A DNA stretch of 64,000 bases from NCBI RefSeq assembly GCF_028869115.1, contig NZ_CP079800.1:1860001-1924000 (forward strand), in the 5' to 3' direction. A model generated the notes under the pieces. It saw only the letters and a program-made list of their open reading frames with translations. It was not told where the DNA came from and searched no databases. This document shows positions 53,277-63,112 of the stretch, piece after piece. The stretch is from Pseudemcibacter aquimaris (GTDB lineage Bacteria > Pseudomonadota > Alphaproteobacteria > Sphingomonadales > Emcibacteraceae). A program made the translations under genes and the position numbers. Within the stretch, counting starts at the first letter, position 1. Every line of letters starts with the position of its first letter.

Positions 53277-53912
53277 TCAGTAAATCTTCTTTATCGTTGC
53301 GGGATCAACGCCCAATTTATATAGGGCCAAACAAAAACCATTACGGAACATGCGAATGATATAACCGTATTTATTATATTTTTCTGCAGATGTGATGATT
53401 TCATGGTCCGACACACGCAGTCGCGATCTTCCGATGCGCTTAATGATATCCACGTCTTCCATCAACGGCATATCATTATAACCACCAATTTCATCATATA
53501 ATTCCCGTGATATAAATAGGCCTTGATCCCCGTATGGCATTGCAAATGCCCAACACCGGAACCGCACCCAATATTCCAACAAACGCGGAAAAAAGCCATC
53601 ATCATCAAACCGTAAGCGAAAGGCAAATGCCTTATCAGGGTGGTTTTCCATATGATCCGCCATTTCCTGCATCCAGCCGCGTTTTAACTGACTATCCGCA
53701 TGCAGGAAGAATAACCAATCGCCCTTGGCGAACCGCGCGCCCGACGCAAGCTGTAATCCCCGCCCCGGATTGGTATTGATGACATTGCGGTCTTTAAATG
53801 AATATGTCTCATGCCCGCCGTTTACAATAATCACATCATCCGGAAGAACATCAAGCAAGCGTTCCAGATCAGCATCAATCTTAAGTGTGGGTATGATTAT
53901 GGTTATAGACAT
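53277..53912 (-). CDS. TIGR04283-type family 2 glycosyltransferase
   Basis: A 211-residue GT-A glycosyltransferase starting MSITIIIPTLK, with VIIVNGGHETYSF, FLHADSQL (the DxD-like metal site region) and DQGLFISRELYDEIGGY. The start at 53912 is where the family begins, with an AGAAGA site upstream; an in-frame extension to 53984 would run into the divergent rnhB start. It is coupled to the DUF2064 gene. The sugar donor and acceptor are unknown. Confidence 0.86.
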   Translation of the reverse strand: MSITIIIPTLKIDADLERLLDVLPDDVIIVNGGHETYSFKDRNVINTNPGRGLQLASGARFAKGDWLFFLHADSQLKRGWMQEMADHMENHPDKAFAFRLRFDDDGFFPRLLEYWVRFRCWAFAMPYGDQGLFISRELYDEIGGYNDMPLMEDVDIIKRIGRSRLRVSDHEIITSAEKYNKYGYIIRMFRNGFCLALYKLGVDPATIKKIY

Positions 53913-53956
53913 TTTTTCTTCTTTATTATGAATTCGCCCAAGCTTATAGTCGTTCC

Positions 53957-54574
53957 ATGAAAAAGGAAACACCCAAACCATCATATAATCTTGAACTTGA
54001 GCTTGGCGCGCCGGAAAAAATCATCTGCGGCGTGGATGAAGTCGGCCGCGGCCCACTCGCCGGCCCCGTGATCACCGCCGCCGTTATCCTTGACCCGGCA
54101 AATATCCCCCACAGCTTAAACGATTCAAAAAAGTTGAGTGCCAAAAAAAGAGCCATCATCGCAGAAGAGATTCTGGAATGCGCCGAATGTGCATTTGGCG
54201 AAGCATCACTCGAAGAAATTGACGAGTTAAATATACTGCATGCGACCATGCTTGCCATGCAGCGCGCCGTCGCCAATTTACCCCGAAAAGTAGATCATGT
54301 TCTGGTGGACGGCAACCGCCTTCCCACGTTCGAAGCACCCGCGTCGGCGATCATAAAAGGTGATCAAAAATCCGTTTCCATCGCCGCAGCGTCGATAATC
54401 GCGAAAGAAAAACGCGATTTTTTAATGAAAAAATTACACGAAATTCATCCTGAATACGGCTGGAATCAGAATTCTGGATATGGTACCAAGGCCCATATCG
54501 AAGCACTAAATCTAGTGGGTCCGAGTCGTTTTCACAGAAAATCATTTGCGCCAATTCGTGACCTAATTCGTTAA
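53957..54574 (+). CDS. rnhB: ribonuclease HII
   Basis: RNase HII removes ribonucleotides from DNA. The 205-residue protein has the DEDD active site beginning with GVDEVGRGPLAGPV, followed by LNDSKKLSAKKR and the later Asp in DHVLVDGNRLP; the C-terminal helix block YPEYGW-like (HPEYGWNQNSGYGTKAH) is typical. It lies directly before ccrM, a gene order I recall from alphaproteobacteria such as Caulobacter relatives. A 114-base gap rich in GANTC sites separates the two. Confidence 0.95.
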   Translation: MKKETPKPSYNLELELGAPEKIICGVDEVGRGPLAGPVITAAVILDPANIPHSLNDSKKLSAKKRAIIAEEILECAECAFGEASLEEIDELNILHATMLAMQRAVANLPRKVDHVLVDGNRLPTFEAPASAIIKGDQKSVSIAAASIIAKEKRDFLMKKLHEIHPEYGWNQNSGYGTKAHIEALNLVGPSRFHRKSFAPIRDLIR

Positions 54575-54593
54575 GAAATTCACATAAAACGTT

Positions 54594-54644
54594 GATTCCA
54601 ATAAAAAAACTGCTTGACGTGATTCGTCAAATGATTCATGATTC
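54594..54644 (+). promoter_or_regulatory. ccrM control region with four GANTC sites and a palindrome
   Basis: GATTC occurs at 54594-54598, 54621-54625, 54633-54637 and 54640-54644, all in the rnhB-ccrM gap. A -35-like TTGACG (54614-54619) is also one arm of the perfect repeat TTGACG-N5-CGTCAA (54614-54630), and CATGAT (54637-54642) could serve as -10 with a 17-base spacer. Methylation by CcrM of its own promoter is the obvious feedback; it is known for Caulobacter ccrM and inferred here. Confidence 0.7.
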
Positions 54645-54676
54645 CTGTCATAACGATTTTCGAATAAAAACAATAA

Positions 54677-55804
<1,128 letters not shown>

Positions 55805-55927
55805 TTAAGGGAGTATCCATTGGATACAGAGGGCATCTCTAGTAATTGAGTACAGAATAACAATAATAATAAAATTAAATATTATCTTCCCCTGGTAATA
55901 TAAACTGATAGTCACATAATGACTTTT

Positions 55928-55961
55928 AACCCGCCAGAGCCCATCTGGCGGGTTATTTTTT
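55928..55961 (+). terminator. strong intrinsic terminator downstream of ccrM
   Basis: AACCCGCCAGA (55928-55938) and TCTGGCGGGTT (55944-55954) are perfect 11-base arms with a five-base loop, followed by ATTTTTTG. It lies 124 bases after the ccrM stop. The stretch between the stop and this hairpin is AT-rich and shows no open frame of note. Confidence 0.85.
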
Positions 55962-55982
55962 GTTTTTACCCCCTCATTAACC

Positions 55983-56071
55983 GTCATAGCCCGACTTGAT
56001 CGGGCTATCCAGTAGTCCTTATCAAAGTTAAGCCAACACTCCTGGCCCCTCCGATCAAGTCGGAGGGTGAC
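55983..56071. repeat. inverted pair of 30-base hairpin repeats (family C)
   Basis: Unit 1 (55983-56012) begins GTCATAGCCCGACTTGA and ends ATCCAG; unit 2 (56042-56071) is inverted and ends GGAGGGTGAC. Each has an 8-base stem around CTTGA. The units differ at four stem pairs, and in all four both bases have changed so pairing remains. The spacer is 29 bases. With the two terminators it fills the 360-base ccrM to flavoprotein gap. Confidence 0.85.
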
Positions 56072-56104
56072 TATCTATTTTGTGTTAAAGTGTATTTCAA
56101 ACAC

Positions 56105-56142
56105 ACAAAAAAGCCACCCACACTGTCCCGCATGGATGGCTT
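56105..56142 (-). terminator. terminator of the flavoprotein gene
   Basis: AAGCCACCC (56111-56119) pairs with GGATGGCTT (56134-56142), with one G-T type mismatch. In the minus direction the stem is followed by a T-run. It lies 23 bases after the stop of the flavin amine oxidase gene. Confidence 0.75.
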
Positions 56143-56164
56143 ATTGATTATATGTAATTGGCGA

Positions 56165-57760
56165 TTAAGCTTTGCTTAGGCGTTGATCAAGTTGTTCAAC
56201 AACGTGCCATGCGCTTTCGATCGCGCCTGTCATCCAGCCGGCGTTATATGGTGCGATACCGTTACCACCGAATAGAACGCGTTTTTCGCCCTTCATCAAT
56301 TTTGGTAATTTATTGGTACGGTTACGGCGTGACCAACCAACGGTACCGGCAAGCATATATTTATCTTTATGCCAACCGATGGAAATTGCGTTACCGGTGA
56401 AATATTTACGGTATTTACCTGGATGAAGTTTTTCACCAACCTCAAGCGCGGCTTCTACACGTTCCGCCGGTGTCATATTACTCAATTTCACCGCTTCACG
56501 GCCCCAACAATAAGCACCAAGGATAACACCCGGGCCATCGCTATGCAGATCTGATGATGGGTAACTAATCTCACGGAAACCTTCGATGTCCGTGCGAGTA
56601 ACACCACCATAAATCATTTCGTCCTGTTCCCAGAAACGACGGCTCATTTCAAGGCCAAGCTTGAATGCAGGTGCGGAACGCGCGCTTTTCAGTGCGTCCA
56701 TTGTTTCTTCTTCGAAATCATTTGGGATTTGCGGCAATACGGTAAACGGAATTGTTGAAATACAATAATCCGCCTTCGCCGTGCGTTCGCGACCGTTTTT
56801 GGTGTCTTTATATGTGATTTCAACACCGTCTTCTGTTTGTGCGATGTTGGTAATTTCCGAATTAAAGCGGATCATGCGTTTTGGAAGCGCACGTTCAAGT
56901 GCCATTGGAATTTGTACCATGCCGCCTACTGGTTGGAACATTACCGCCGGGTGATCGGCCATTTCAAATAGTGATCCAACCTTATATTGAAGCATATTCG
57001 TTAAGCTTTGTGGGGTTGAAAACTTACCCGGATCATCACCAATACCCGGATATTCATCATATCCGCGTGCCTTATTTGGAATATATTTCAATTCCTTACG
57101 GTCAAGAAGGCCCGTTGAACGACAATAATCAAGAAGCATTTCTTTATCATCAGCGCTTAACATTTCATCAAGGTAACCATCATCAGCAGCTTTCGCCATT
57201 AATTCCTGAACGTTACCGGCACGGTCAACATCAAGTTCGATCTGACGTACAGGCACACCTTTAAGCGGGCCATCTGTATTTTCAGAATAATAAAGCGAAT
57301 GAACGGCTTTATTGATCATTGGTTCAAGCTGAACACCAAGTGTGCGGCAATAATGAAGGGTCGCCTTATGTTCCGCAGGAATTCGCCATGGGCCATAATT
57401 CAGGTAATGACCTTCTGAAAAGTTACAAACCTGACGCTCGCCACCGCTTTCTTCAAGCACAGTACCGCGCTTTGCTGATTGCGCACGACCACCGGAATGA
57501 TCACGTGCCTCAAGAATATCGACATCATATCCCTTTTTGGTTAGCTCAAGCGCAGTAACCATACCCGCAAGACCAGCACCAAGAACGATGATTTTCTTAC
57601 CCTTACCGGAATTTTCCAATACCGGTGGCTCAGTACGTTGCGACGCATGCGCAAGGTCAAACCCTTGAAGCGCCGTATATACCGCAGCCGAGCCGCCAAT
57701 CATACCAATTGACTGTAAAAAATCACGTTTCGAAATACCGTTATTCGGTTGATCCACCAT
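56165..57760 (-). CDS. FAD-dependent amine oxidase-family protein
   Basis: A 531-residue flavoprotein. After a 60-residue N-terminal region comes the FAD motif IIVLGAGLAGMVTALELTKKGYDVDILEARDHSGGRA (positions about 59-94), the core of monoamine-oxidase-type enzymes. The C-terminus has LFGGNGIAPYNAGWMTGAIESAW, closing the FAD site. The N-terminal SKRDFLQSIGMIGGSAAVYTAL looks like a Tat signal with Lys-Arg in place of Arg-Arg, so export is possible but uncertain. The substrate may be an L-amino acid or polyamine. It is a single-gene unit. Confidence 0.85.
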   Translation of the reverse strand: MVDQPNNGISKRDFLQSIGMIGGSAAVYTALQGFDLAHASQRTEPPVLENSGKGKKIIVLGAGLAGMVTALELTKKGYDVDILEARDHSGGRAQSAKRGTVLEESGGERQVCNFSEGHYLNYGPWRIPAEHKATLHYCRTLGVQLEPMINKAVHSLYYSENTDGPLKGVPVRQIELDVDRAGNVQELMAKAADDGYLDEMLSADDKEMLLDYCRSTGLLDRKELKYIPNKARGYDEYPGIGDDPGKFSTPQSLTNMLQYKVGSLFEMADHPAVMFQPVGGMVQIPMALERALPKRMIRFNSEITNIAQTEDGVEITYKDTKNGRERTAKADYCISTIPFTVLPQIPNDFEEETMDALKSARSAPAFKLGLEMSRRFWEQDEMIYGGVTRTDIEGFREISYPSSDLHSDGPGVILGAYCWGREAVKLSNMTPAERVEAALEVGEKLHPGKYRKYFTGNAISIGWHKDKYMLAGTVGWSRRNRTNKLPKLMKGEKRVLFGGNGIAPYNAGWMTGAIESAWHVVEQLDQRLSKA

Positions 57761-57922
57761 ATTTTGTTCCCATAAAAAAAGTGCATTGTTATTGAATGCC
57801 CCCTCTATAGCAAATAAGGTTATAACATAACAGTAAAAAATGAGCTTTTATGCGATTTTTTAATAACAATATTGTTATTAAGACCCATTAAAAAGATAAG
57901 CCATTATGGTAGAAAGATTTTT

Positions 57923-58375
57923 CTAAATCTTGTTCTTTACCAGATAAACGGAATGGTTTTGATATTCTTCGTAATGACTTATTTTATGACCGTCAATTTT
58001 TGAAAAAGCGGTCGAAATATACTCGTTCACCTTAGTACGGTTATAAAGAACATGTGTCGCTGAAACGCGCATTGCTTGACCAACGGCACGGGCAACATGT
58101 GAATCATGTTTGCGTTTGATTGAACGGTATTGTTCACGATTTTCAAACGAAGATTCACCAACGATTACAAAACCTTGGGCTTTATATTTTTCTTTATCGG
58201 CTTCAATATTTTCTGAAAAGATCACTTCCGGCTTATCGCCCTGATTAAGCGCGACAAGATTATCGGACGCTGCTGCATCGACATATGACTGATAATAATT
58301 TTCCTGACGCCCCCCGTAACAGGCAGTAAGCAGAACAAGAAACGATAATGACAAAAATAAACGAACTTTACCCAA
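57923..58375 (-). CDS. lipoprotein of unknown function
   Basis: A 150-residue protein with a lipoprotein signal: hydrophobic MGKVRLFLSLSFLVL followed by LTAC (lipobox, Cys19). The start is TTG at 58375, since no ATG precedes the hydrophobic stretch in frame. The mature part is mixed alpha/beta with ENIEADKEKYKAQGFVIVGESSF and a SATHVLYNRTKVNEY segment, which resembles small envelope-stress lipoproteins. I do not recognise a named family. Confidence 0.72.
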   Translation of the reverse strand: MGKVRLFLSLSFLVLLTACYGGRQENYYQSYVDAAASDNLVALNQGDKPEVIFSENIEADKEKYKAQGFVIVGESSFENREQYRSIKRKHDSHVARAVGQAMRVSATHVLYNRTKVNEYISTAFSKIDGHKISHYEEYQNHSVYLVKNKI

Positions 58376-58553
58376 AACAGTTACCCGCAGTTAAAAAATA
58401 AATAAAATTGAATCGCTAAACGGGAATATGCAACATGATGTTTTATTGGTCAAGAGCGCATTTTTCCTCACATTTTTCGTCAAAACCTGTTGACCTGACT
58501 ATTACTTCATAGTTTAGAAAACTGGTTTTCACACATTAAAAATTTGAGGCACC

Positions 58554-59108
58554 ATGAAAAAAAATCTTTTGTTAATTCCACTTATCGCATTTTTGGTACT
58601 TTTTACATCAACTGCAAATTCACAGGAAACTACACCCATGACCACAGAAGCCATCACCGTCAATCACACTGGATCATTTGAAATAAATATGACACCTGAC
58701 GATGCACTGCCCCTTTTTACCGGTCCGGGTGAGGCATTATGGGTCCCTAATTGGGACCCCGTCATTTTAAATGGGGATGGTTTTGAAAAAGGATCGGTTT
58801 TTCAAACAACACGTGATGGCGGCACAACGACGTGGCTTGTACTGAAATATGACCGTAATAATCATCACGCCCGTTATATGCGCATGATGCCAGATTATGA
58901 TGTCGGAACCGTCGATGTTACATTAAAGTCAAATAACAACGGTGGTTCAGTCGTAACAGTCACCTATCAATTAACCGCCCTTGGTGAAGATAGAAATAAA
59001 TCGCTGGCCGAATGGGATGCGGATGCATATGCAGATGAAATGCTTGCGTGGCGTGATTTGATCGTCGCTGCAGATGATAAAATTAAAGCACATTTTGCAT
59101 CAAGGTGA
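58554..59108 (+). CDS. exported SRPBCC-fold protein
   Basis: A 184-residue protein with a signal peptide (1-23, cut after NSQ region) and a START/SRPBCC-type lipid- or ligand-binding fold: VNHTGSFEINMTPDDALPLFTGPGEALWVPNWDPVIL, then VFQTTRDGGTTTWLVLKYD and a closing helix. The WVPNWDP block is typical. GAGG precedes the ATG. It is 35 bases before a MerR regulator on the same strand, which may control it. Confidence 0.78.
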   Translation: MKKNLLLIPLIAFLVLFTSTANSQETTPMTTEAITVNHTGSFEINMTPDDALPLFTGPGEALWVPNWDPVILNGDGFEKGSVFQTTRDGGTTTWLVLKYDRNNHHARYMRMMPDYDVGTVDVTLKSNNNGGSVVTVTYQLTALGEDRNKSLAEWDADAYADEMLAWRDLIVAADDKIKAHFASR

Positions 59109-59143
59109 TAAGATAAGTCATCAAATAAAGCATTGAGGAATGT

Positions 59144-59659
59144 ATGTACACAATCGGACAATTGGTAAAGGAATTCGGCTTATCAAGAAGCACGCTGCTT
59201 TTTTATGATAAAATCGGCCTTTTAAAACCTAGCGAGCGAACAAATGCCAATTACCGCCTTTATTCACAGGCTGATTTTGACCGCATGGTGAAAATTGCCC
59301 GTTACCGCGATGCTGGGCTCTCGCTTGAGGCCATCGCCGACATTTTAAAATCAAACGAGAATGATTTCACAAACATCCTTGAGCAACGACTGGAAAGTTT
59401 AAACTGTGAAATCAGCACCTTACGTGCACAACAACAAGCAATCATTAAAATGCTGGGTGATAAAGCATTACCCAGCAAATCCAAAAACATGAACGTTGAA
59501 CAATGGGTTAAAATCCTCGAAAGCTGCGGCATGGATGATAACGCACAACGCGAGTGGCACATCAATTTTGAAAACGACCTACCCGAAGCGCACACAGACT
59601 TCCTTCAATCCCTTGGTATTGATGAACAAAGAATAAAAGAAATCAAATCCTGGAAATAA
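59144..59659 (+). CDS. MerR-family transcription regulator
   Basis: A 171-residue regulator with the MerR HTH (MYTIGQLVKEFGLSRSTLLFYDKIGLLKPS) followed by a wing, the RYRDAGLSLEAIADIL segment, a coiled coil (EQRLESLNCEISTLRAQQQAI) and an effector region with one Cys (SCGMDD). No metal-binding Cys pattern is obvious, so it is more likely to sense a small molecule. It is downstream of the SRPBCC gene and tail to tail with the next kinase, 19 bases apart. Confidence 0.88.
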   Translation: MYTIGQLVKEFGLSRSTLLFYDKIGLLKPSERTNANYRLYSQADFDRMVKIARYRDAGLSLEAIADILKSNENDFTNILEQRLESLNCEISTLRAQQQAIIKMLGDKALPSKSKNMNVEQWVKILESCGMDDNAQREWHINFENDLPEAHTDFLQSLGIDEQRIKEIKSWK

Positions 59660-59678
59660 TGGTTTCACAACCACAAAA

Positions 59679-60989
59679 TCAGTTAACCGCAAAATTCACC
59701 GGAAATTCCAATCTGATTTCCGTGCCCTTTCCAACGGCTGATTTCACTTTAATGTTTGCACCAATTCTATGAAGTAATTGACTGACAATAATTAAACCAA
59801 GTCCGGTGCCTTCCGCATTGGAAATAAAATGTGACTGCAGTAAAATTTCGGAATTTTCAATTTGATCAATTAATTCCTGTCTCATCCCTTTACCGGTATC
59901 CTTAACGATAACATCGACATTGTCGCCATTTCTTTTTTCTATGTTGATGGTCACACGGCCTTTTTCCGGTGTGTATTTCTGTGCATTGGAAACAAGGTTA
60001 TAAATGATCTGCTTGAAAATCCTGCGGTCCGTGTGAATTTTGGTTTCCGGCGCACAACTAACGAGATCAAGTTCCTGTTTTTTATTGGACGATATCGGTC
60101 TTAATTCATCCAAATATCCGTCAATTGTTTCACAGACGCCGATTTCTTCAACTTGCACGGTAACTTCACCGGCCTCTAGCTTATTTTGATCAAGAATATC
60201 ATTCACCAGCGTCAAGAGATGGGTGCCGCCATTATTGATATGTGCTGCATATTCCTTAACTTTATCCTGTGAAACCTTCATTTTTTCTGCGTTTTGAATA
60301 AGATCAGAAAAACCAATGATGGCGTTAAGCGGCGTTCTTAATTCGTGGCTCATATGACCGAGGAAAGTTGATTTAATATCAAGTGCTTTATTCAGCGCAT
60401 TCATATTTTCGGTTAGCTTTTTATGGCTATAAAAAACTTCGCGGCGCTGCTTATCCATACTGTAACAAATCAGACAACCAAGTAAGGTCGAAGAAAATAG
60501 TGAAATGACAAAATATGTTGCCGGAAACCCGTAAACTGCGGTCGCGACAAAATAAAAAATCCCGGCATTTACAACCAATAATAAAATAAGATATCCCAAC
60601 CGTGTCGTAATGGCGAAAGATACCATAAGATAAACGATTGAAATGGTTATGATGCCTTCACGGTTTTCAAGGCCGATAAGCCCCATCGCACAAGAAAAGG
60701 CAAACGCAGAAAAAATAGCAATCCAAATTGCCGTTTTCTGGATAATGACATTTTCTTTAACCAACATAACGACGCACCAAATCACAAGGAAAGTGCATCC
60801 AAATGTAAATGACATTTTTAAAGGATTAAGGTATGCGAATCTTTCATAAAGACTGCTATCACCATATGCGAAATTATAAATAAGAAAGCCAAGCAAACTA
60901 ACCGGCAGCGAAAAACGCTTTAAACTTGAAACATTTAATAAATGACCGTGTTCAAGATAATCAGAGTCATATTTAAAAAAACTATTCAT
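59679..60989 (-). CDS. membrane sensor histidine kinase
   Basis: A 436-residue kinase with six predicted N-terminal helices (about 25-200), a HisKA domain with the phosphorylated His in GHMSHELRTPLNAIIGFSD and a HATPase with YNLVSNAQKY, VKDTGKGM and GTGLGLIIVS. No periplasmic sensor or receiver domain is present. The start at 60989 follows GGGAAAT; an upstream in-frame start adds 17 unlikely residues. No response regulator is adjacent. The kinase core resembles that of the BvgS-like protein at 17077. Confidence 0.87.
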   Translation of the reverse strand: MNSFFKYDSDYLEHGHLLNVSSLKRFSLPVSLLGFLIYNFAYGDSSLYERFAYLNPLKMSFTFGCTFLVIWCVVMLVKENVIIQKTAIWIAIFSAFAFSCAMGLIGLENREGIITISIVYLMVSFAITTRLGYLILLLVVNAGIFYFVATAVYGFPATYFVISLFSSTLLGCLICYSMDKQRREVFYSHKKLTENMNALNKALDIKSTFLGHMSHELRTPLNAIIGFSDLIQNAEKMKVSQDKVKEYAAHINNGGTHLLTLVNDILDQNKLEAGEVTVQVEEIGVCETIDGYLDELRPISSNKKQELDLVSCAPETKIHTDRRIFKQIIYNLVSNAQKYTPEKGRVTINIEKRNGDNVDVIVKDTGKGMRQELIDQIENSEILLQSHFISNAEGTGLGLIIVSQLLHRIGANIKVKSAVGKGTEIRLEFPVNFAVN

Positions 60990-61169
60990 ATTTCCCGACA
61001 AACAAACTACTAAACAACAACCCCATACACTAGAAACCATTAAATGATACTCGTGTCAAGATTGAATATAATATACAATCCGATTATTTTAGTATTCTTT
61101 AATATAAAAACTCATCAAACACACAACCATTCGATATATGATATTAACAAAGCTTTCACCTAATATTGG

Positions 61170-61197
61170 TTGCTTTTCACTTAATGATCGCTATAGT
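61170..61197 (+). promoter_or_regulatory. probable promoter of the SulP transporter gene
   Basis: TTGCTT (61170-61175), a 16-base spacer and TATAGT (61192-61197) lie 47 bases before the transporter ATG. A GC-rich patch (GCGCGGCGC) follows the -10. Confidence 0.5.
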
Positions 61198-61244
61198 GCG
61201 CGGCGCTTGTTACAATAATTGTTTATCATTCCAAGGAAATAGCC

Positions 61245-62810
61245 ATGCAAACGGCCCCTGACCTACCTATTGTTGAACCGGAATCAAACGGCAAATTCGC
61301 GCAGTACCGCACTGAAATCCTTGCCGGATTAACCGTTGCCCTCGCCCTTGTGCCAGAGGCCGTCGCCTTCGCCTTTGTCGCGGGCGTTCATCCGCTTGTG
61401 GGTTTATATGCCGCCTTTATCGTTGGCCTGATTACAGCCGTTTTCGGTGGTCGACCGGGTATGATCAGTGGTGCGACGGGTGCCCTTGCGGTTGTGATGG
61501 TTGCCCTTGTCGCGCAGCACGGCGTTCAGTATTTATTCGCGACTGTGGTGTTGATGGGGATCATTCAAATACTGGCTGGCGCATTCCGGCTTGGTAAATT
61601 TATTCGTATGGTGCCGCATCCGGTGATGCTTGGTTTCGTGAACGGTCTTGCGATTGTGATTTTCCTGGCCCAGCTTGGCCAATTTAAAATGGAAGATGCC
61701 ACAGGTAACCTTGTCTGGATGACGGGTACGCCGCTTTATCTGACCATGGGGCTTGTATGTTTGACCATGTTTATCATCTGGTCCGCACCAAAGCTTATCC
61801 GCAGCATCCCTGCACCATTAATGGGAATTTTATCGGTATCACTGATTGTTATTTTCTTTAACATTGATGTGCCGCGTGTGGGTGATCTCGCGTCCATAAG
61901 TGGGTCACTGCCATCATTTGCCATTCCTGATGTGCCACTGAACTGGGAAACATTAATGATCATTTTGCCATACAGTGTGATTTTGGCGGCAATCGGCCTT
62001 ATCGAAAGCTTGCTGACATTAAACCTTGTTGCGGAAATGACAGAAACTCACGGCGGCGCAAGCCGTGAATGTGCCGCACAAGGGGCCGCGAATCTTGTTA
62101 CTGGTTTCTTTGGTGGTATGGGCGGTTGTGCCATGATCGGCCAAAGCATGATCAACGTTAAATCCGGTGGCCGCATGCGTCTTTCAGGCCTTTCGGCGGC
62201 GCTTTTCCTGCTTTGCTTTATTCTATGGGCGTCAGGCCTGATTGAACAGATCCCCGTGGCTGCGCTTGTTGGCGTGATGTTTATGGTGGTGATCGGTACA
62301 TTCGCATGGTCGAGCCTTAAGATCCTGCATAAAGTGCCACGTCATGATGCCTTTGTCATTTTGCTGGTAACAGCCGTTACCGTCTATAGCGATCTTGCGG
62401 TTGCTGTTGTTGTTGGTGTGATTGTTTCCGCGCTTGTATTTGCATGGCGTGCGTCAAAACGTGTCACAGCACGCACGGAACTGCGCGAAGATGGCCGCAA
62501 ATTTTATCATATCCGTGGCCCGCTATTTTTTGGTAGCACAGCCGGTTTTCAGGAAATGTTCAATCCAAAAGATGACCCTGACCAAGTGGTCGTCGATTTC
62601 ATGAAATCCCGCGTGTGGGATCATTCCGGATTGCAAGCGATCGAGGCATTAACCGAACGATACGCCCGCAGAAACAAGAAAATAAAATTGCGCCACTTAA
62701 GCCCGGATTGTAAGGCACTACTGCATAAAACAGGCAGCCTTGTTGAACAATTACCGGATGACCCGGATTATGGTGTCGCCGTTGATTATGACGATTACGA
62801 CGAAGATTAA
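61245..62810 (+). CDS. SulP/SLC26 anion transporter with STAS domain
   Basis: A 521-residue membrane protein with about 12-14 helices. Family blocks are EILAGLTVALALVPEAVAFAFVAGVHPLVGLYAA at the N-terminus, GRPGMISGATGALAVVM, and GAANLVTGFFGGMGGCAMIGQSMINVKSGG in helix 8-9. The C-terminal STAS domain (about 415-515) is short and has FHIRGPLFFGS-like and DFMKSRVWDHSG segments. Substrates in this family include sulfate, bicarbonate and dicarboxylates; this subtype is often annotated as sulfate or bicarbonate uptake. Confidence 0.9.
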   Translation: MQTAPDLPIVEPESNGKFAQYRTEILAGLTVALALVPEAVAFAFVAGVHPLVGLYAAFIVGLITAVFGGRPGMISGATGALAVVMVALVAQHGVQYLFATVVLMGIIQILAGAFRLGKFIRMVPHPVMLGFVNGLAIVIFLAQLGQFKMEDATGNLVWMTGTPLYLTMGLVCLTMFIIWSAPKLIRSIPAPLMGILSVSLIVIFFNIDVPRVGDLASISGSLPSFAIPDVPLNWETLMIILPYSVILAAIGLIESLLTLNLVAEMTETHGGASRECAAQGAANLVTGFFGGMGGCAMIGQSMINVKSGGRMRLSGLSAALFLLCFILWASGLIEQIPVAALVGVMFMVVIGTFAWSSLKILHKVPRHDAFVILLVTAVTVYSDLAVAVVVGVIVSALVFAWRASKRVTARTELREDGRKFYHIRGPLFFGSTAGFQEMFNPKDDPDQVVVDFMKSRVWDHSGLQAIEALTERYARRNKKIKLRHLSPDCKALLHKTGSLVEQLPDDPDYGVAVDYDDYDED

Positions 62811-62831
62811 TCATTAATCACATCCCTATTT

Positions 62832-62863
62832 AAAAGCATCACTTGCAAGAGTGGTGCTTTTTT
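62832..62863 (+). terminator. intrinsic terminator after the SulP gene
   Basis: AAAGCATCACT and AGTGGTGCTTT form an 11-base stem with one G-T pair around TGCAAG, followed by a T-run. It starts 22 bases after the stop. Confidence 0.8.
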
Positions 62864-63112
62864 CGTTTATGACGACAATTTAACCCAAAAATCGCACACA
62901 CATCAAAATAACAACTCTATTTTCCAATATTGCGTATTTGTATAATATTTTAGAAAATATTACTTCTAAAAAATTATAAATTAGCAAATATTACCAAAAA
63001 TTACACATTAAACGATAATAATATTAGTGTAACATTGTAACACAAATTGGACTTGTCCTGCAAAATACGTTATGTTCCATTCGAATCTTTTAACAGACGG
63101 AATTTAACTTAA
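62864..63112 (+). promoter_or_regulatory. AT-rich region upstream of the second cysteine synthase
   Basis: The stretch is very AT-rich with no gene. TTGGAC (63047-63052), an 18-base spacer and TATGTT (63071-63076) could be the promoter. Two overlapping imperfect repeats lie just upstream (TTACAC at 63001 with GTGTAA at 63027, and GTGT/ACAC around 63027-63043), where an activator or repressor might bind. None is strong enough to name. Confidence 0.4.
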
